Source: a bacterium (lineage in GTDB: Bacteria; UBA10199; JACPAL01; GCA-016699445). From it: a DNA stretch of 64,000 nucleotides. How positions within the stretch are numbered: the first letter of the stretch is position 1; each line of letters starts with the position of its first letter. The notes beneath the pieces are model-generated. The model did not search any database. It saw nothing but the letters and a program-made list of their open reading frames with translations, and had not been told where the DNA came from. A program made the position numbers and the translations under genes. The DNA lies in the NCBI GenBank assembly GCA_035454885.1, contig DATIGE010000040.1:21362-85361 (forward strand). Reading direction: 5' to 3'. This document shows positions 1 to 8,012 of this stretch, in pieces.

Positions 1-35
1 CGACCAGAGGACGAAACGGAGGGTCTTTCCCAGGG

Positions 36-64
36 TTGACACGCGGTGCTATCTTAACCATAAA
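36..64 (+). promoter_or_regulatory. Possible sigma-70 promoter of efp
   Basis: TTGACA at 36-41 is a perfect -35 box; 17 bases later CATAAA (59-64) could be a weak -10. The efp ATG follows at 98. Only the -35 box is convincing. Confidence 0.4.
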
Positions 65-97
65 GGCGCCCGAATCAATGTCTCGAAGGAGAACCCC

Positions 98-655
98 ATG
101 ATCGCAGCCACTCAAATCCGCGTCGGAATGGTCATCCTCTATGACGGAGAACTCTGCAAGGTGATGGGGATCGACCACATCACGCAGGGCAACAAGCGGG
201 GCAAGGTGCAGGTGGAGATGCGGAACCTGCGCACCGGTAACAAGCTGCAGTACCGGTTCCGGTCCGAAGACACCGTCGAAAAGGCGGTCCTGAACGAGAA
301 AGAGATGGAGTATCTCTACAACGACGGCGACACCTACCACTTCATGGATTCGGCGAACTACGAGCAGATCACCATCAACAAGGACGAACTGGGCAACGCC
401 GTCAATTATCTCCAGCCCAACACCAAGGTCATGGTCCTGATGCACGACGAAAGGCCGATCGGCGTCCAGCTCCCCACCACCATGACGCTCAAGATCGTCG
501 AGACCCAGCCCCCCATGAAAGGCGCCACCGCTGCCGGGGGCGCCAAACCGGCCACCCTCGACAACGGTCTCACCATCAAGATCCCCCAATTCATCGAAGA
601 GGGCGAATTGGTCCGGGTCAACACCGAGACCAACGAGTACGTGGATCGGGCTTAA
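98..655 (+). CDS. efp: Elongation factor P
   Basis: EF-P enters the ribosomal E site and helps peptide bond formation at proline runs. The 185-residue length is normal and the three expected barrels are visible: KOW-like domain (about 1-65), central OB domain (66-130) and C-terminal OB domain (131-185, ending ETNEYVDRA). The loop that reaches the P-site tRNA reads QGNKRGK (residues 30-36) rather than the common PGKG or PGRG. It is one residue longer, so K33 or R34 may be the tip residue that other bacteria modify. AAGGAG lies six bases before the ATG. No EpmA/EarP-type modification gene is nearby. The stop codon overlaps that of the converging gene. Confidence 0.97.
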   Translation: MIAATQIRVGMVILYDGELCKVMGIDHITQGNKRGKVQVEMRNLRTGNKLQYRFRSEDTVEKAVLNEKEMEYLYNDGDTYHFMDSANYEQITINKDELGNAVNYLQPNTKVMVLMHDERPIGVQLPTTMTLKIVETQPPMKGATAAGGAKPATLDNGLTIKIPQFIEEGELVRVNTETNEYVDRA

Positions 656-1023
656 GAATCTTCTTCTGGCACGGGCGGAGGAAGGTCGGGGCCCAGGCTG
701 GACGTCATTTGCATGTCTTGGAGCTTTTGGCCCGCCTCGGCTATTTTCTCGACATGGCGGTTCTCCTCGGCGGTCATCTGCTGGCGATACTCGAGGACGG
801 AGGTCTGCAGATGGGTGTCCAGTTTCTCGATCGAGAGCTCGAGATTGGCGGCGAGCTGCAATTCGCGGTCGAGGCTGGCCTGCTGCAAGGAGGCCTGCAT
901 GCCTAGAATCTGGCCCAGAGCGACGGTCTTGTTGTTGTCCGACGCGTACATCAGCGCTTCGTTCTGACTGGCGGATTGGGCCGCCTGCAGGGCCTGATTG
1001 ATGATATCCATGATGTTAGACAT
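652..1023 (-). CDS. Small helical (coiled-coil) protein of unknown function
   Basis: I do not recognise a family. The 123-residue product is rich in Ala, Gln, Glu and Leu, with no signal peptide or membrane segment. Residues about 45-110 read as a continuous helix with coiled-coil-like spacing, and the tail is acidic and proline-rich (PPPVPEED). ATG at 1023 is preferred over an in-frame upstream start because AGAGGGG precedes it by a few bases. It converges on efp, and the two stop codons overlap. A 9-bp inverted repeat and a strong hairpin terminator lie upstream, so it is probably a single-gene unit. Confidence 0.7.
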   Translation of the reverse strand: MSNIMDIINQALQAAQSASQNEALMYASDNNKTVALGQILGMQASLQQASLDRELQLAANLELSIEKLDTHLQTSVLEYRQQMTAEENRHVEKIAEAGQKLQDMQMTSSLGPDLPPPVPEEDS

Positions 1024-1125
1024 AGACCCCTCTGATGAGACTATTAGCAAGTCCCATGCCTGCGGGGCCGACATAGAAAGATCCGTCAGATCAAAGACTT
1101 ACATACTTATGGTTCGGTCGATTTT

Positions 1126-1156
1126 GCAAGAATGGCTGCAAGGCCTGCATTCTTGC
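1126..1156. repeat. Inverted repeat upstream of the small helical gene
   Basis: GCAAGAATG (1126-1134) and CATTCTTGC (1148-1156) form exact 9-bp arms around 13 bases. It sits about 100 bp upstream of the ATG at 1023, so it could be an operator or a leader hairpin. There is no T-tract next to it. Confidence 0.45.
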
Positions 1157-1170
1157 ATAGAAGACAATGC

Positions 1171-1208
1171 AAAACGGCCCCGGCAGGTTGCCCCACCGGG
1201 GCCGTTTT
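1171..1208. terminator. Intrinsic terminator, probably bidirectional
   Basis: The 13-base arms AAAACGGCCCCGG (1171-1183) and CCGGGGCCGTTTT (1196-1208) pair perfectly around a 12-base loop, with A and T ends on both sides. It lies between two minus-strand genes and should end transcription of the lipoprotein gene at 1278-1928. Confidence 0.8.
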
Positions 1209-1277
1209 CGCCCCCCCACAGTCGGGCGAACACGTGGTCAGCGCAGCGGCACCGTGGTTAGGTGTCGCCCCTCCATC

Positions 1278-1928
1278 CTAGAAGCCGAATCCTTGCTCGA
1301 TCACGGGCTTTTCGAAGGGATCGGGGCAGCTCAGACAAACCGGCCCCGGGCCGGGAAACGGTTTCTGGTCGACCGCCTTGAATTTCTCCAAGAGGCTCGG
1401 ATCGATCTCCCACGGGCCGCCCCCGCCTCCGGAGCAGGCCGGGTCGCCCGCGCAGTCGGTATCGGAGCATTGGCCCTGACCGTCGCCATCCTCATCGGCC
1501 ACCGTCGCGCAATCCTCAACCGCGACGGCGGGGGGAAGCGCGCAGGCCGGATCGGCTGCGCAGTCGGTGTCGGCGCAATCGAGGGCCCCGTCGGAATCGC
1601 CGTCGATGCCGTCCAGGCAATCGCCTTCGGCGACCGCCGGAGGCGGCAATGCGCATGCCGGGTCGGCGGCGCAGTCGGCGTCCAAACAATCCGCGACACC
1701 ATCGCCGTCCTCGTCGCCGGCAACGGCGCAATCCTCCAGCGCCGCGGCGGGTGGAACGACCTCGTCGCCTCCCTCTCCCTCCGAAACCGTCCCCTCTCCG
1801 GGCGTTACGACATCGGAATCGTCCAGGGTCACTTCCGATGTCCCGTCCGAGCCGCAACCCGCGGCTCCGATACTTCCCAAACCGAGCACGAACACACAGG
1901 CCATAAGGCCCCAAAAGCGATGACTCAT
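1278..1928 (-). CDS. Exported lipoprotein with three acidic Cys-containing 'DGDGxxDC' repeats
   Basis: The 216-residue product has a hydrophobic signal segment ending in AAGC, a weak lipobox with Cys25, then a Gly/Ser/Glu-rich linker. Three tandem repeats (about 65-165) follow the pattern DC..(D)EDGDG...C.D.DCA.DPAC. Their Asp spacing resembles calcium-binding loops seen in deltaproteobacterial surface proteins, and the paired Cys should form disulfides. The C-terminus includes a GPVCLSCPDPFEKP segment. GGGAGGAAG precedes the ATG. No enzymatic motif is visible. The likely location is the outer membrane or cell surface; the function is unknown. Confidence 0.75.
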   Translation of the reverse strand: MSHRFWGLMACVFVLGLGSIGAAGCGSDGTSEVTLDDSDVVTPGEGTVSEGEGGDEVVPPAAALEDCAVAGDEDGDGVADCLDADCAADPACALPPPAVAEGDCLDGIDGDSDGALDCADTDCAADPACALPPAVAVEDCATVADEDGDGQGQCSDTDCAGDPACSGGGGGPWEIDPSLLEKFKAVDQKPFPGPGPVCLSCPDPFEKPVIEQGFGF

Positions 1929-2111
1929 GGATCTTCCTCCCCTGATTGTTGTTTGCGTTAGCTTTCAGGTTACCTTAAGCCCCACACGCCTTATGCAGAT
2001 GGGGGCTTATGGTACTAAAAGGCAGCCAATGAGAGTCCTAATTCGGACTGTCGTTTATCGCTGCCTTTTATGTATCGACCGTGGGATGATCTGCGGTTTC
2101 CAAGGACAAAA

Positions 2112-2141
2112 AAAGGCCGCATTCAAGTGAATGCGGCCTTT
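2112..2141 (-). terminator. Intrinsic terminator of the Tudor-knot gene
   Basis: AAAGGCCGCATTCA (2112-2125) and TGAATGCGGCCTTT (2128-2141) are exact arms. On the minus strand the hairpin runs into a T-tract (the A-run at 2108-2114), directly after the gene ending at 2170. Confidence 0.8.
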
Positions 2142-2169
2142 CACAATAACCAACGAAAACGGGCGGTTA

Positions 2170-2598
2170 TTATCTCGGACGGATCCGCGAGGGACCGACG
2201 TTCTCGTCCCACGAGCTGTCATAGCCGTCGTAATGGATGCGGTAGCGGCCTCCTCCGAGGACTTGGAGGACGCTCGCGTTCCACCACGAGCCCTTCCAAT
2301 TGACCTGGACGGAGTCCCCAGCCTTGAAGGCCGCAGCCGGAGCGGCGGCCGGCGCCGAGGCCCCGGCGACCTTGATCCGGTCCGAGCCGACCCATTCGTC
2401 CCAATTGCTGCCGTAGCCGTCGTAGTGGATGAAGCATTTCTGCCCGTCGTCGCTGACGCGTTGGACGGAGGCCGGGTACCAGGTGCCCTTCCAGAGCACT
2501 TGCGCCCTGTCACCGGCGCCGCAAAGGGCGGCGGACGCGGACGAGGCGACGAAGACCGCGAATAAGGCGATGACGGCCGCGAGGGAAGTTTTCTTCAT
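2170..2598 (-). CDS. Exported protein with two tandem Tudor-knot/Agenet-like domains
   Basis: The 142-residue product has a clear Sec signal peptide (cut after ASA, about residue 23). Two copies of one module follow (about 28-75 and 92-140), joined by an Ala/Pro linker. Each copy reads V.WKG.W(Y/W)..SV..V.......(F/I)HYDGY.S.WDE.VG..RI, the SH3-like barrel signature of Tudor-knot/Agenet domains. These domains bind modified peptides or nucleic acids in eukaryotes; the bacterial exported forms have no assigned ligand. AAGGAGA precedes the ATG. It has its own terminator and is probably a single-gene unit acting in the periplasm. Confidence 0.85.
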   Translation of the reverse strand: MKKTSLAAVIALFAVFVASSASAALCGAGDRAQVLWKGTWYPASVQRVSDDGQKCFIHYDGYGSNWDEWVGSDRIKVAGASAPAAAPAAAFKAGDSVQVNWKGSWWNASVLQVLGGGRYRIHYDGYDSSWDENVGPSRIRPR

Positions 2599-2622
2599 GT
2601 CTCTCTCCTTATGACGGACGGA

Positions 2623-2826
2623 TCATTTTTCCAGAATGAACGTGATCCGGCACTCGACCCGGTACTCCGTGATGCGCCCGTTCTCGACCTTCGCCTTTTG
2701 GCTGATGACTTCCATGCCGGTGATGCCCCTGAGCGTCTTCGCGGCGCGGGTCAGCGCCTGGCGGGCGGCGTCCTCCCAGCCTTCCTTCGATGATGCGATG
2801 ATGTCGGTGACTCTTGCGACGGCCAT
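2623..2826 (-). CDS. Dodecin-family protein lacking the flavin-stacking Trp
   Basis: A 67-residue beta-alpha-beta-beta protein matching the dodecin family (A.R.LTRAAKTLRGI, then EV....A.VE.GRI.EYRV...ITF.LE). Dodecins form 12-mers that usually store flavin. The position that carries the stacking Trp in flavin dodecins (before the xEV motif) is Gly here (TGMEV), so flavin binding is doubtful. The second ATG at 2826 is chosen because GGAGGT stands 4-5 bases upstream, better than the ATG 12 bases earlier. It lies between the Tudor-knot gene and a palindromic repeat. Confidence 0.85.
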   Translation of the reverse strand: MAVARVTDIIASSKEGWEDAARQALTRAAKTLRGITGMEVISQKAKVENGRITEYRVECRITFILEK

Positions 2827-2841
2827 AAACACCTCCATGGT

Positions 2842-2870
2842 GTAGGGGCGAACGTGGTGTTCGCCCCCTA
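2842..2870. repeat. AGGGGCG palindrome, copy 1
   Basis: GTAGGGGCGAAC (2842-2853) pairs with GTTCGCCCCCTAG (from 2858), with one extra C. It is one of four related palindromes in the window. It overlaps the TAG stop codon of pgsA (2868-2870) and may also act as a transcript-end hairpin. Confidence 0.7.
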
Positions 2871-3539
2871 GGTTTGAGTTTTCTTAGGACTGACGATGAC
2901 GGCCTTGAAAAACGTCCAAACGTAATGCGCCCCCGATCCCATCGAGACGGCCAGCGTGACCCACAGGATCACCGTCCCGAGACGCTGCGGGTCGATCCCC
3001 CAGAACGGGTAGTGGACCATGAGGCATCCCAGGGCGACGGACAGGATGATCGTCTTCTTCTTGCCCCAGTCCGAGGCGGCCATCTCCAACCCTTCGGAGG
3101 CGGCCACGCCCCGCAGCCCCGTGATGGTGATCTCCCGGGCGACGAGAAGGATCGCGACCCAGGCGGCGACGCGGTCCAGGGAGACGAGCATGATGAGCCC
3201 GGCGGTCGAAAGGAGCTTGTCGGCGAGGGGATCGATGAATTTCCCGAACGAGCTCGAGACGCCGTACTTGCGGGCGTAGATACCGTCGATCACGTCGGAA
3301 ATCTGGGCGACGACGAAGAAGGTCATCGCGGTCCAACTCAGAAAAACATTCAGCGACTGGCGGTCCAACCGGTAGGGCTGGACGCCCATGAGGAGAAGAA
3401 CGACGACGGGGACGATCGCGATGCGGGCGTAGGTCAGATAATTCGCAATCCCCAGCAACTGATCGGTCGTCAGGGGTTTGCGCGGGCGCCATCTTCGTTC
3501 GAGGAAGCTCGGCTCCGACATGGGGCAGGAAGTTAGCAC
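2868..3539 (-). CDS. pgsA: CDP-diacylglycerol-glycerol-3-phosphate 3-phosphatidyltransferase
   Basis: Makes phosphatidylglycerol phosphate from CDP-diacylglycerol and glycerol 3-phosphate at the inner membrane, the first committed step to phosphatidylglycerol and cardiolipin. The CDP-alcohol phosphotransferase signature D..DG..AR........G...D...D is intact (SDVIDGIYARKYG, then FGKFIDPLADK), and several hydrophobic helices flank it. The start is uncertain: GTG at 3539 has GGGGGA upstream, while ATG at 3521 has no clear ribosome binding site. The gene is divergent from nadB. The last codons run into a palindromic repeat that supplies the stop. Confidence 0.92.
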   Translation of the reverse strand: MLTSCPMSEPSFLERRWRPRKPLTTDQLLGIANYLTYARIAIVPVVVLLLMGVQPYRLDRQSLNVFLSWTAMTFFVVAQISDVIDGIYARKYGVSSSFGKFIDPLADKLLSTAGLIMLVSLDRVAAWVAILLVAREITITGLRGVAASEGLEMAASDWGKKKTIILSVALGCLMVHYPFWGIDPQRLGTVILWVTLAVSMGSGAHYVWTFFKAVIVSPKKTQT

Positions 3540-3595
3540 CGTCCCCCGTCAAAAAATAGGCCTTTTTTGCCGCCGCTTTGTGCGGGATAGTGATC

Positions 3596-5167
3596 ATGAT
3601 GCAGACGGATTTCCTGGTCATCGGCTCCGGAATCGCCGGTCTGAGTTTCGCGCTCGAGGTGGCCAAGCATGGGACGGTCACCGTCATCACGAAAAAGACC
3701 CGGGCCGAGTCCAACACCAACTATGCGCAGGGCGGGATCGCGGCGGTCATGTCCGCCATTGATTCCGTCGACAAGCACATCCGGGACACCCTCGAGTGCG
3801 GCTACGGCCTTTGCCACGAGGACGCCGTGCGATTGGTCGCGACCCAGGGCCCGTCCGCCATCCGGAGGCTGGTCGACTGGGGCGTCCAGTTTTCCAAACA
3901 ATCCGCCGGCGGCGGATTCGATCTCACGCGCGAGGGCGGCCACAGCGAACGGCGCGTCCTGCATTTCAAGGACACGACGGGCGCCGAGATCGAGCGCGCC
4001 CTCCTGGAGGCGATCAAATCGCACCCGGACATCCGCGTCTTGGAGCACCACTTCGCGGTGGACCTGATCACCAATCGGAAAGAGCCGCTCCGCTGCCTGG
4101 GGGCCTACGTCCTCGATCAGAAGTCCGGAAACATCGAAAGCATTGCGGCCGGCATCACCCTCTTGGCCACGGGGGGGGCGGGCAAGGTCTACCTGTATAC
4201 GTCCAACCCGGACATCGCGACCGGAGACGGCATGGCGATGGCCTACCGAGCCGGCGCGCGCATGGCGAACCTCGAATTCGTCCAGTTCCACCCAACCTGT
4301 CTCTTCCATCCGGAGGCGAAGTCCTTCCTCATCACCGAGGCCGTCCGCGGCGAGGGCGGCGTCCTCCGTCTGCCGGACGGCCGTGCCTTCATGGAAAAAT
4401 ACCATCCGATGAAGGACCTGGCCCCGCGGGACGTGGTCGCGCGCGCCATCGACGCGGAGCTCAAGCGGACCGGCTACGAATACGCGTGGCTGGACCTGAC
4501 GCACAAGCCGGCCTCGTTCATCCGGGAGCGCTTTCCGGCCATCTACGAAAAATGCTTGAGCTACGGCATCGACATCACCGTCCGCCCTATCCCGGTAGTC
4601 CCCGCCGCGCACTACTTCTGCGGCGGCGTCGTGACGGACCTGGACGCCCGCACGAACATTCAAGGGCTGCTCGCGGCTGGCGAAGTCGCCTGTACGGGGC
4701 TGCATGGGGCCAACCGGCTGGCCTCAAATTCTCTATTGGAGGCGGTGGTGTTTTCGGACCGGGCGGCAAAAACCGCGATGGACGAGGTGAAGGCGCGCGC
4801 AGGGACCAGCGAAGCGAGGTCCCTCCCCGCGTGGAACCCCGGCACCGCTACCGACAGCGACGAGAATGTCGTCATCGCTCAGAACTGGGACGAGATCCGG
4901 CGCACCCTGTGGAATTACGTGGGGATCGTCCGCTCCGACAAGCGCCTGATCCGGGCGCGGAGTCGCGTCGATCTGCTCATGGAAGAGATCAACCAGTATT
5001 ATTGGAACTTCCGGGTGACGTCCGACCTCTTGGAGCTCCGAAACATCGCGACGGTCGCCGACCTGATCATCCGATGCGCCCTGTGGCGGAAGGAAAGCCG
5101 GGGATTGCATTACAACATCGACTATCCGGATCCCCGGGCCGAATTCCAAACCGACACCCTTCTATGA
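3596..5167 (+). CDS. nadB: L-aspartate oxidase
   Basis: An FAD enzyme that oxidises L-aspartate to iminoaspartate for de novo NAD synthesis. The N-terminal dinucleotide fold ([13 protein letters not shown]), [11 protein letters not shown], the HPTCLF segment, [12 protein letters not shown] and the AAHYFCGGV motif of the succinate dehydrogenase/aspartate oxidase family are all present. About 523 residues is normal. The ATG at 3596 is the most plausible start because it sits just before the GxGxxG fold; an in-frame TTG at 3578 is less likely. Neither nadA nor nadC is next to it. Confidence 0.93.
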   Translation: MMQTDFLVIGSGIAGLSFALEVAKHGTVTVITKKTRAESNTNYAQGGIAAVMSAIDSVDKHIRDTLECGYGLCHEDAVRLVATQGPSAIRRLVDWGVQFSKQSAGGGFDLTREGGHSERRVLHFKDTTGAEIERALLEAIKSHPDIRVLEHHFAVDLITNRKEPLRCLGAYVLDQKSGNIESIAAGITLLATGGAGKVYLYTSNPDIATGDGMAMAYRAGARMANLEFVQFHPTCLFHPEAKSFLITEAVRGEGGVLRLPDGRAFMEKYHPMKDLAPRDVVARAIDAELKRTGYEYAWLDLTHKPASFIRERFPAIYEKCLSYGIDITVRPIPVVPAAHYFCGGVVTDLDARTNIQGLLAAGEVACTGLHGANRLASNSLLEAVVFSDRAAKTAMDEVKARAGTSEARSLPAWNPGTATDSDENVVIAQNWDEIRRTLWNYVGIVRSDKRLIRARSRVDLLMEEINQYYWNFRVTSDLLELRNIATVADLIIRCALWRKESRGLHYNIDYPDPRAEFQTDTLL

Positions 5168-5221
5168 CGCCTCGCAGGCATCGATCCATACGCATCTATC
5201 CACTTGATAAATGACGTCTTG

Positions 5222-5236
5222 TTATTGCGACAATAA
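5222..5236. promoter_or_regulatory. Short palindrome in the AT-rich leader of the permease gene
   Basis: TTATTG-CGA-CAATAA lies in an AT-rich 147-bp gap between nadB and the permease at 5315. It is an operator candidate only; no promoter boxes are convincing. Confidence 0.25.
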
Positions 5237-5314
5237 TATTCATTTCAATATGATAATTTTTTTGAGTCCCATCTCTTTTTAGACTATATTTTCAGGCTCC
5301 AGCTTCAGCAACTT

Positions 5315-6583
5315 ATGAAAATCATCCTGCTGTTGACGCGGATCGCCGCAAGAAACACGTTACGGAACAAACGGCGCACCCTGCTCACGATGTCCATCCT
5401 CGCGCTGGGCAGCAGCGGTCTCATCGTCATCGGCGGATTTTTCACCGACCTGATGGACGGGTTCCGTGAAGTCTTCATCCACAGCCAAACGGGACACCTG
5501 CAGGTGAACGCCCGCGGCTATGACCGGCTCGGGGCGACCGATCCGTTTCAGTTCCTGATCCCGGATCTCCCGCGCGTTCAGGGTGAGGTGGAAAAAACAC
5601 CCCACGTTCTCTTCACGGCGCCCCGCCTGTCGTTTTCCGGCATGGCGAGCTCGAGCTCGGTCACCGTCGGATGCATGGCCCTGGGCGTGGACGCCCAAAG
5701 GGAACAATGGATGGGGGGATTCCGGACCAACGGACAGAACATGCCCTCGATACGGATCGTGGAAGGCGCGGATCTCGACCCCGCGGAACCGGACGGCGTC
5801 GTGCTCGGCACGGGCCTCCTCGCGTCGTTGGGTCTCAAAGTCGGCGATTCCGTCGGCTTCGTGACCACCCGCCCCGGCGGGGCGCTGGACGGCGCCCAAT
5901 TTCGAGTCCGTGGAACGTTCACGACCTTCATCAAGGACTTCGACGACCGGGCCATGAAGCTCAACCTGGGAAAGGCCCAGGCCATCCTGGGAACGCCCAA
6001 TCAGGCGCAAAGCCTCTTGGTCGTTCTGGATAGGACGGCTCAAACGGATCACGTGAAGGCAGCCCTACTCTCCCGGATCGGAATAGAGGGGGGACACCTG
6101 AAGGACCTGGAGATCATCCCCTGGTATGAAATGGCCGACTACTACCGCCAGAGCAAGTCCCTCCTGAACAAGATCTACGAGACCATCCAGTTGATCCTCC
6201 TGATCGTCTTTGTGATCAGCATCGGCAATACCGTCAATATGGCGATCCTGGAGCGCACCCGCGAATTCGGAACCATGCTGGCGATCGGAGGCGGGCGGGA
6301 GACCGTGTTCGCGCTCATATTGATGGAAGGGTTCTTCTTGGGCCTGCTGGGAGCGGGATTGGGACTTCTCGTGGGAACCGGCGCGGCGGCCATCCTGTCG
6401 GCCGTCGGCATCGAGATGACTCCTCCTCAGGCGGCTCAAGTTTACGTCACCCGGGTGGCCGTGACCCCGCCGCTTCTCCTCCAGGCATTCCTCGTCGCCA
6501 TGCTTTCCGCCGTGATCGCCGCGGTCTCGCCGGCCTACCGGATCTGCCGGACGCGGATCGTCGAGTCGTTGGGCTACGTCTAG
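5315..6583 (+). CDS. FtsX/LolC-type ABC transporter permease
   Basis: A 422-residue membrane protein with the LolC/LolE-MacB layout: one N-terminal transmembrane helix (about 20-45), a large periplasmic domain (about 46-280), then three C-terminal helices holding the FtsX-like segment ERTREFGTMLAIGGGR. Proteins of this kind transmit ATP-driven motion to lipoprotein extraction or envelope export. No ATPase gene adjoins it; the nearest partner in this window is the cassette at 12.0 kb, which has its own permease, so this one is an orphan. It converges on the exported protein at 6588 with almost no spacer. Confidence 0.85.
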   Translation: MKIILLLTRIAARNTLRNKRRTLLTMSILALGSSGLIVIGGFFTDLMDGFREVFIHSQTGHLQVNARGYDRLGATDPFQFLIPDLPRVQGEVEKTPHVLFTAPRLSFSGMASSSSVTVGCMALGVDAQREQWMGGFRTNGQNMPSIRIVEGADLDPAEPDGVVLGTGLLASLGLKVGDSVGFVTTRPGGALDGAQFRVRGTFTTFIKDFDDRAMKLNLGKAQAILGTPNQAQSLLVVLDRTAQTDHVKAALLSRIGIEGGHLKDLEIIPWYEMADYYRQSKSLLNKIYETIQLILLIVFVISIGNTVNMAILERTREFGTMLAIGGGRETVFALILMEGFFLGLLGAGLGLLVGTGAAAILSAVGIEMTPPQAAQVYVTRVAVTPPLLLQAFLVAMLSAVIAAVSPAYRICRTRIVESLGYV

Positions 6584-6587
6584 CACC

Positions 6588-7148
6588 TTACTTCCAAACC
6601 AGCTGGGACTTGGCGGGGACTCCGGCCATGCGGAGCGTAAAGGCGTCGCCTGGATGGAGGGTCTTGGGGAAGCGCACGTAGTAGGCCCGGGACCACTTGT
6701 CGAGGTGGGGATAAAGAACCTTCTCCACCTGCGTGACGGGCAGGCGCTCCATCTGAACGGGGGCGATCGTGGCGCCCTTCGTATCCAAGAAGACGCGCCA
6801 GAGGCCGTCGTCCTTGCCCACCTCGGGCGCCGCCGCGGACCCGGCGTAGATCGAGAGGAAAAAGACGTCGTAGTCGGCCGATTCCTCCGCGTCCTCGCGA
6901 ACCTGCGTCATGAGCTCCGCGTCGGTCCATTCGAGGAGGGCATCGAGCTTCTCCCGCCGGGCCGCACGAAAATCGGGGGAAAGGTAGGTCGCGTTCCAGA
7001 TCAGTCGCGCCTCCATGTTGTCCCAGACGTAGACCTTTCCGGTCCGCGTCCACTCCTTGAGGGCGGACGGATAGGACTCCTTCGCCGCGGCCTGAGCGGC
7101 GGCGATGAGTAGGATGACCGCGGTGATTACAGCCTTTTTAAGATCCAT
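6588..7148 (-). CDS. Exported protein of unknown function
   Basis: The 186-residue product has a signal peptide ending near AQAAAK (residues 18-23) and no recognised domain. The mature part is mixed alpha/beta, contains several Trp and a LHPGDAFTLRMAGV segment near the end, and has no Cys. Its start lies inside the 3' end of the upstream hydrolase gene (22-base overlap), so it is probably the last gene of the dnaJ-hydrolase operon and translationally coupled. Confidence 0.7.
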   Translation of the reverse strand: MDLKKAVITAVILLIAAAQAAAKESYPSALKEWTRTGKVYVWDNMEARLIWNATYLSPDFRAARREKLDALLEWTDAELMTQVREDAEESADYDVFFLSIYAGSAAAPEVGKDDGLWRVFLDTKGATIAPVQMERLPVTQVEKVLYPHLDKWSRAYYVRFPKTLHPGDAFTLRMAGVPAKSQLVWK

Positions 7149-8011
7149 AGCTCCATGTCCCGGAAGACCTGATTGCGGCCGACTTCGTTGAAAAGCTCGT
7201 GATAGAAACCCTCGTAGACCTTGAACCTCTTGTCCCGGATGGGAATGTTCTCGAAGAACGCGCGCGTCCCCTCGGGCGAGCAGATGAGGTCGGCGCCGGC
7301 GTGCATCAGGAGGCTCGGCACCTTGAGCTTCTTGGCCAGGGCTATGATGGTGAGATGGTTCTCCAGGACGATGTCGGCGAGCCGCGTCGTGATCTTCTTC
7401 TGGATCTTCGGGTCACGGCGGTAGGCGTCCACGACCTCGGGGTCCCGCGAGACCATGCTGGGATCCAACTCGTTGCCCAACGCGAGCTTGGGGACGAGCC
7501 GCGAGAGGACCGGCGCCGCCAGGCGCTTGAGGAGGGGGATGCGGACCTTGAGGCTCACGTTCGGCGACGAAACGATGATGCCCGCCAACCCCTCGGGATG
7601 CCGCACTCCGTAGTTCAAGGCGAGCTGGCCGCCGAAACTGTGGCCCACCAGGAAGACCTTCTTGCCCTTTTCGTGCTTCCGGATGCGGTCCAGAAAACGC
7701 CGGAGGTCCTCCATGAGATGACCGAGGGATTCGGCGTAGGCGCGCCTGCCCCCGGATTCGCCATGGCCCCGGAGGTCCATCGCGTAAACGGTATAGCCCC
7801 GCCGCGTGAAATACCGGACGGGGAATCCGTATCGCCCTGAATGCTCGGCCATGCCGTGAACGATGGCGATGACGGCGGGTTTGAGCGGCGCCACGGCCTT
7901 GCCTGTTTTTTGGGGCTTTTTGGGGGTCCAGGACTGGATGAAGAGGTCCAAGTCCCCCGCCCCCTTGAACGTGCCCTTCTCGTGATGGATGTCCGGATTT
8001 CCGTGGGTCAT
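7127..8011 (-). CDS. Alpha/beta hydrolase, lysophospholipase/monoacylglycerol lipase type
   Basis: A 294-residue serine hydrolase of the Hydrolase_4 family. The nucleophile elbow GHSFGG, the upstream MDLRGHGESGG segment, the acid in HAGADLICSPEG and the final His in YEGFYHELFNE form the expected catalytic set. Likely substrates are monoacylglycerols or lysophospholipids. There is no signal peptide, so it is cytoplasmic. The ATG begins one base after the dnaJ stop, with AGAAGGGG inside the end of dnaJ as ribosome binding site. The operon order is dnaJ, hydrolase, exported protein. Confidence 0.88.
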   Translation of the reverse strand: MTHGNPDIHHEKGTFKGAGDLDLFIQSWTPKKPQKTGKAVAPLKPAVIAIVHGMAEHSGRYGFPVRYFTRRGYTVYAMDLRGHGESGGRRAYAESLGHLMEDLRRFLDRIRKHEKGKKVFLVGHSFGGQLALNYGVRHPEGLAGIIVSSPNVSLKVRIPLLKRLAAPVLSRLVPKLALGNELDPSMVSRDPEVVDAYRRDPKIQKKITTRLADIVLENHLTIIALAKKLKVPSLLMHAGADLICSPEGTRAFFENIPIRDKRFKVYEGFYHELFNEVGRNQVFRDMELWILKRL

Positions 8012-8012
8012 A

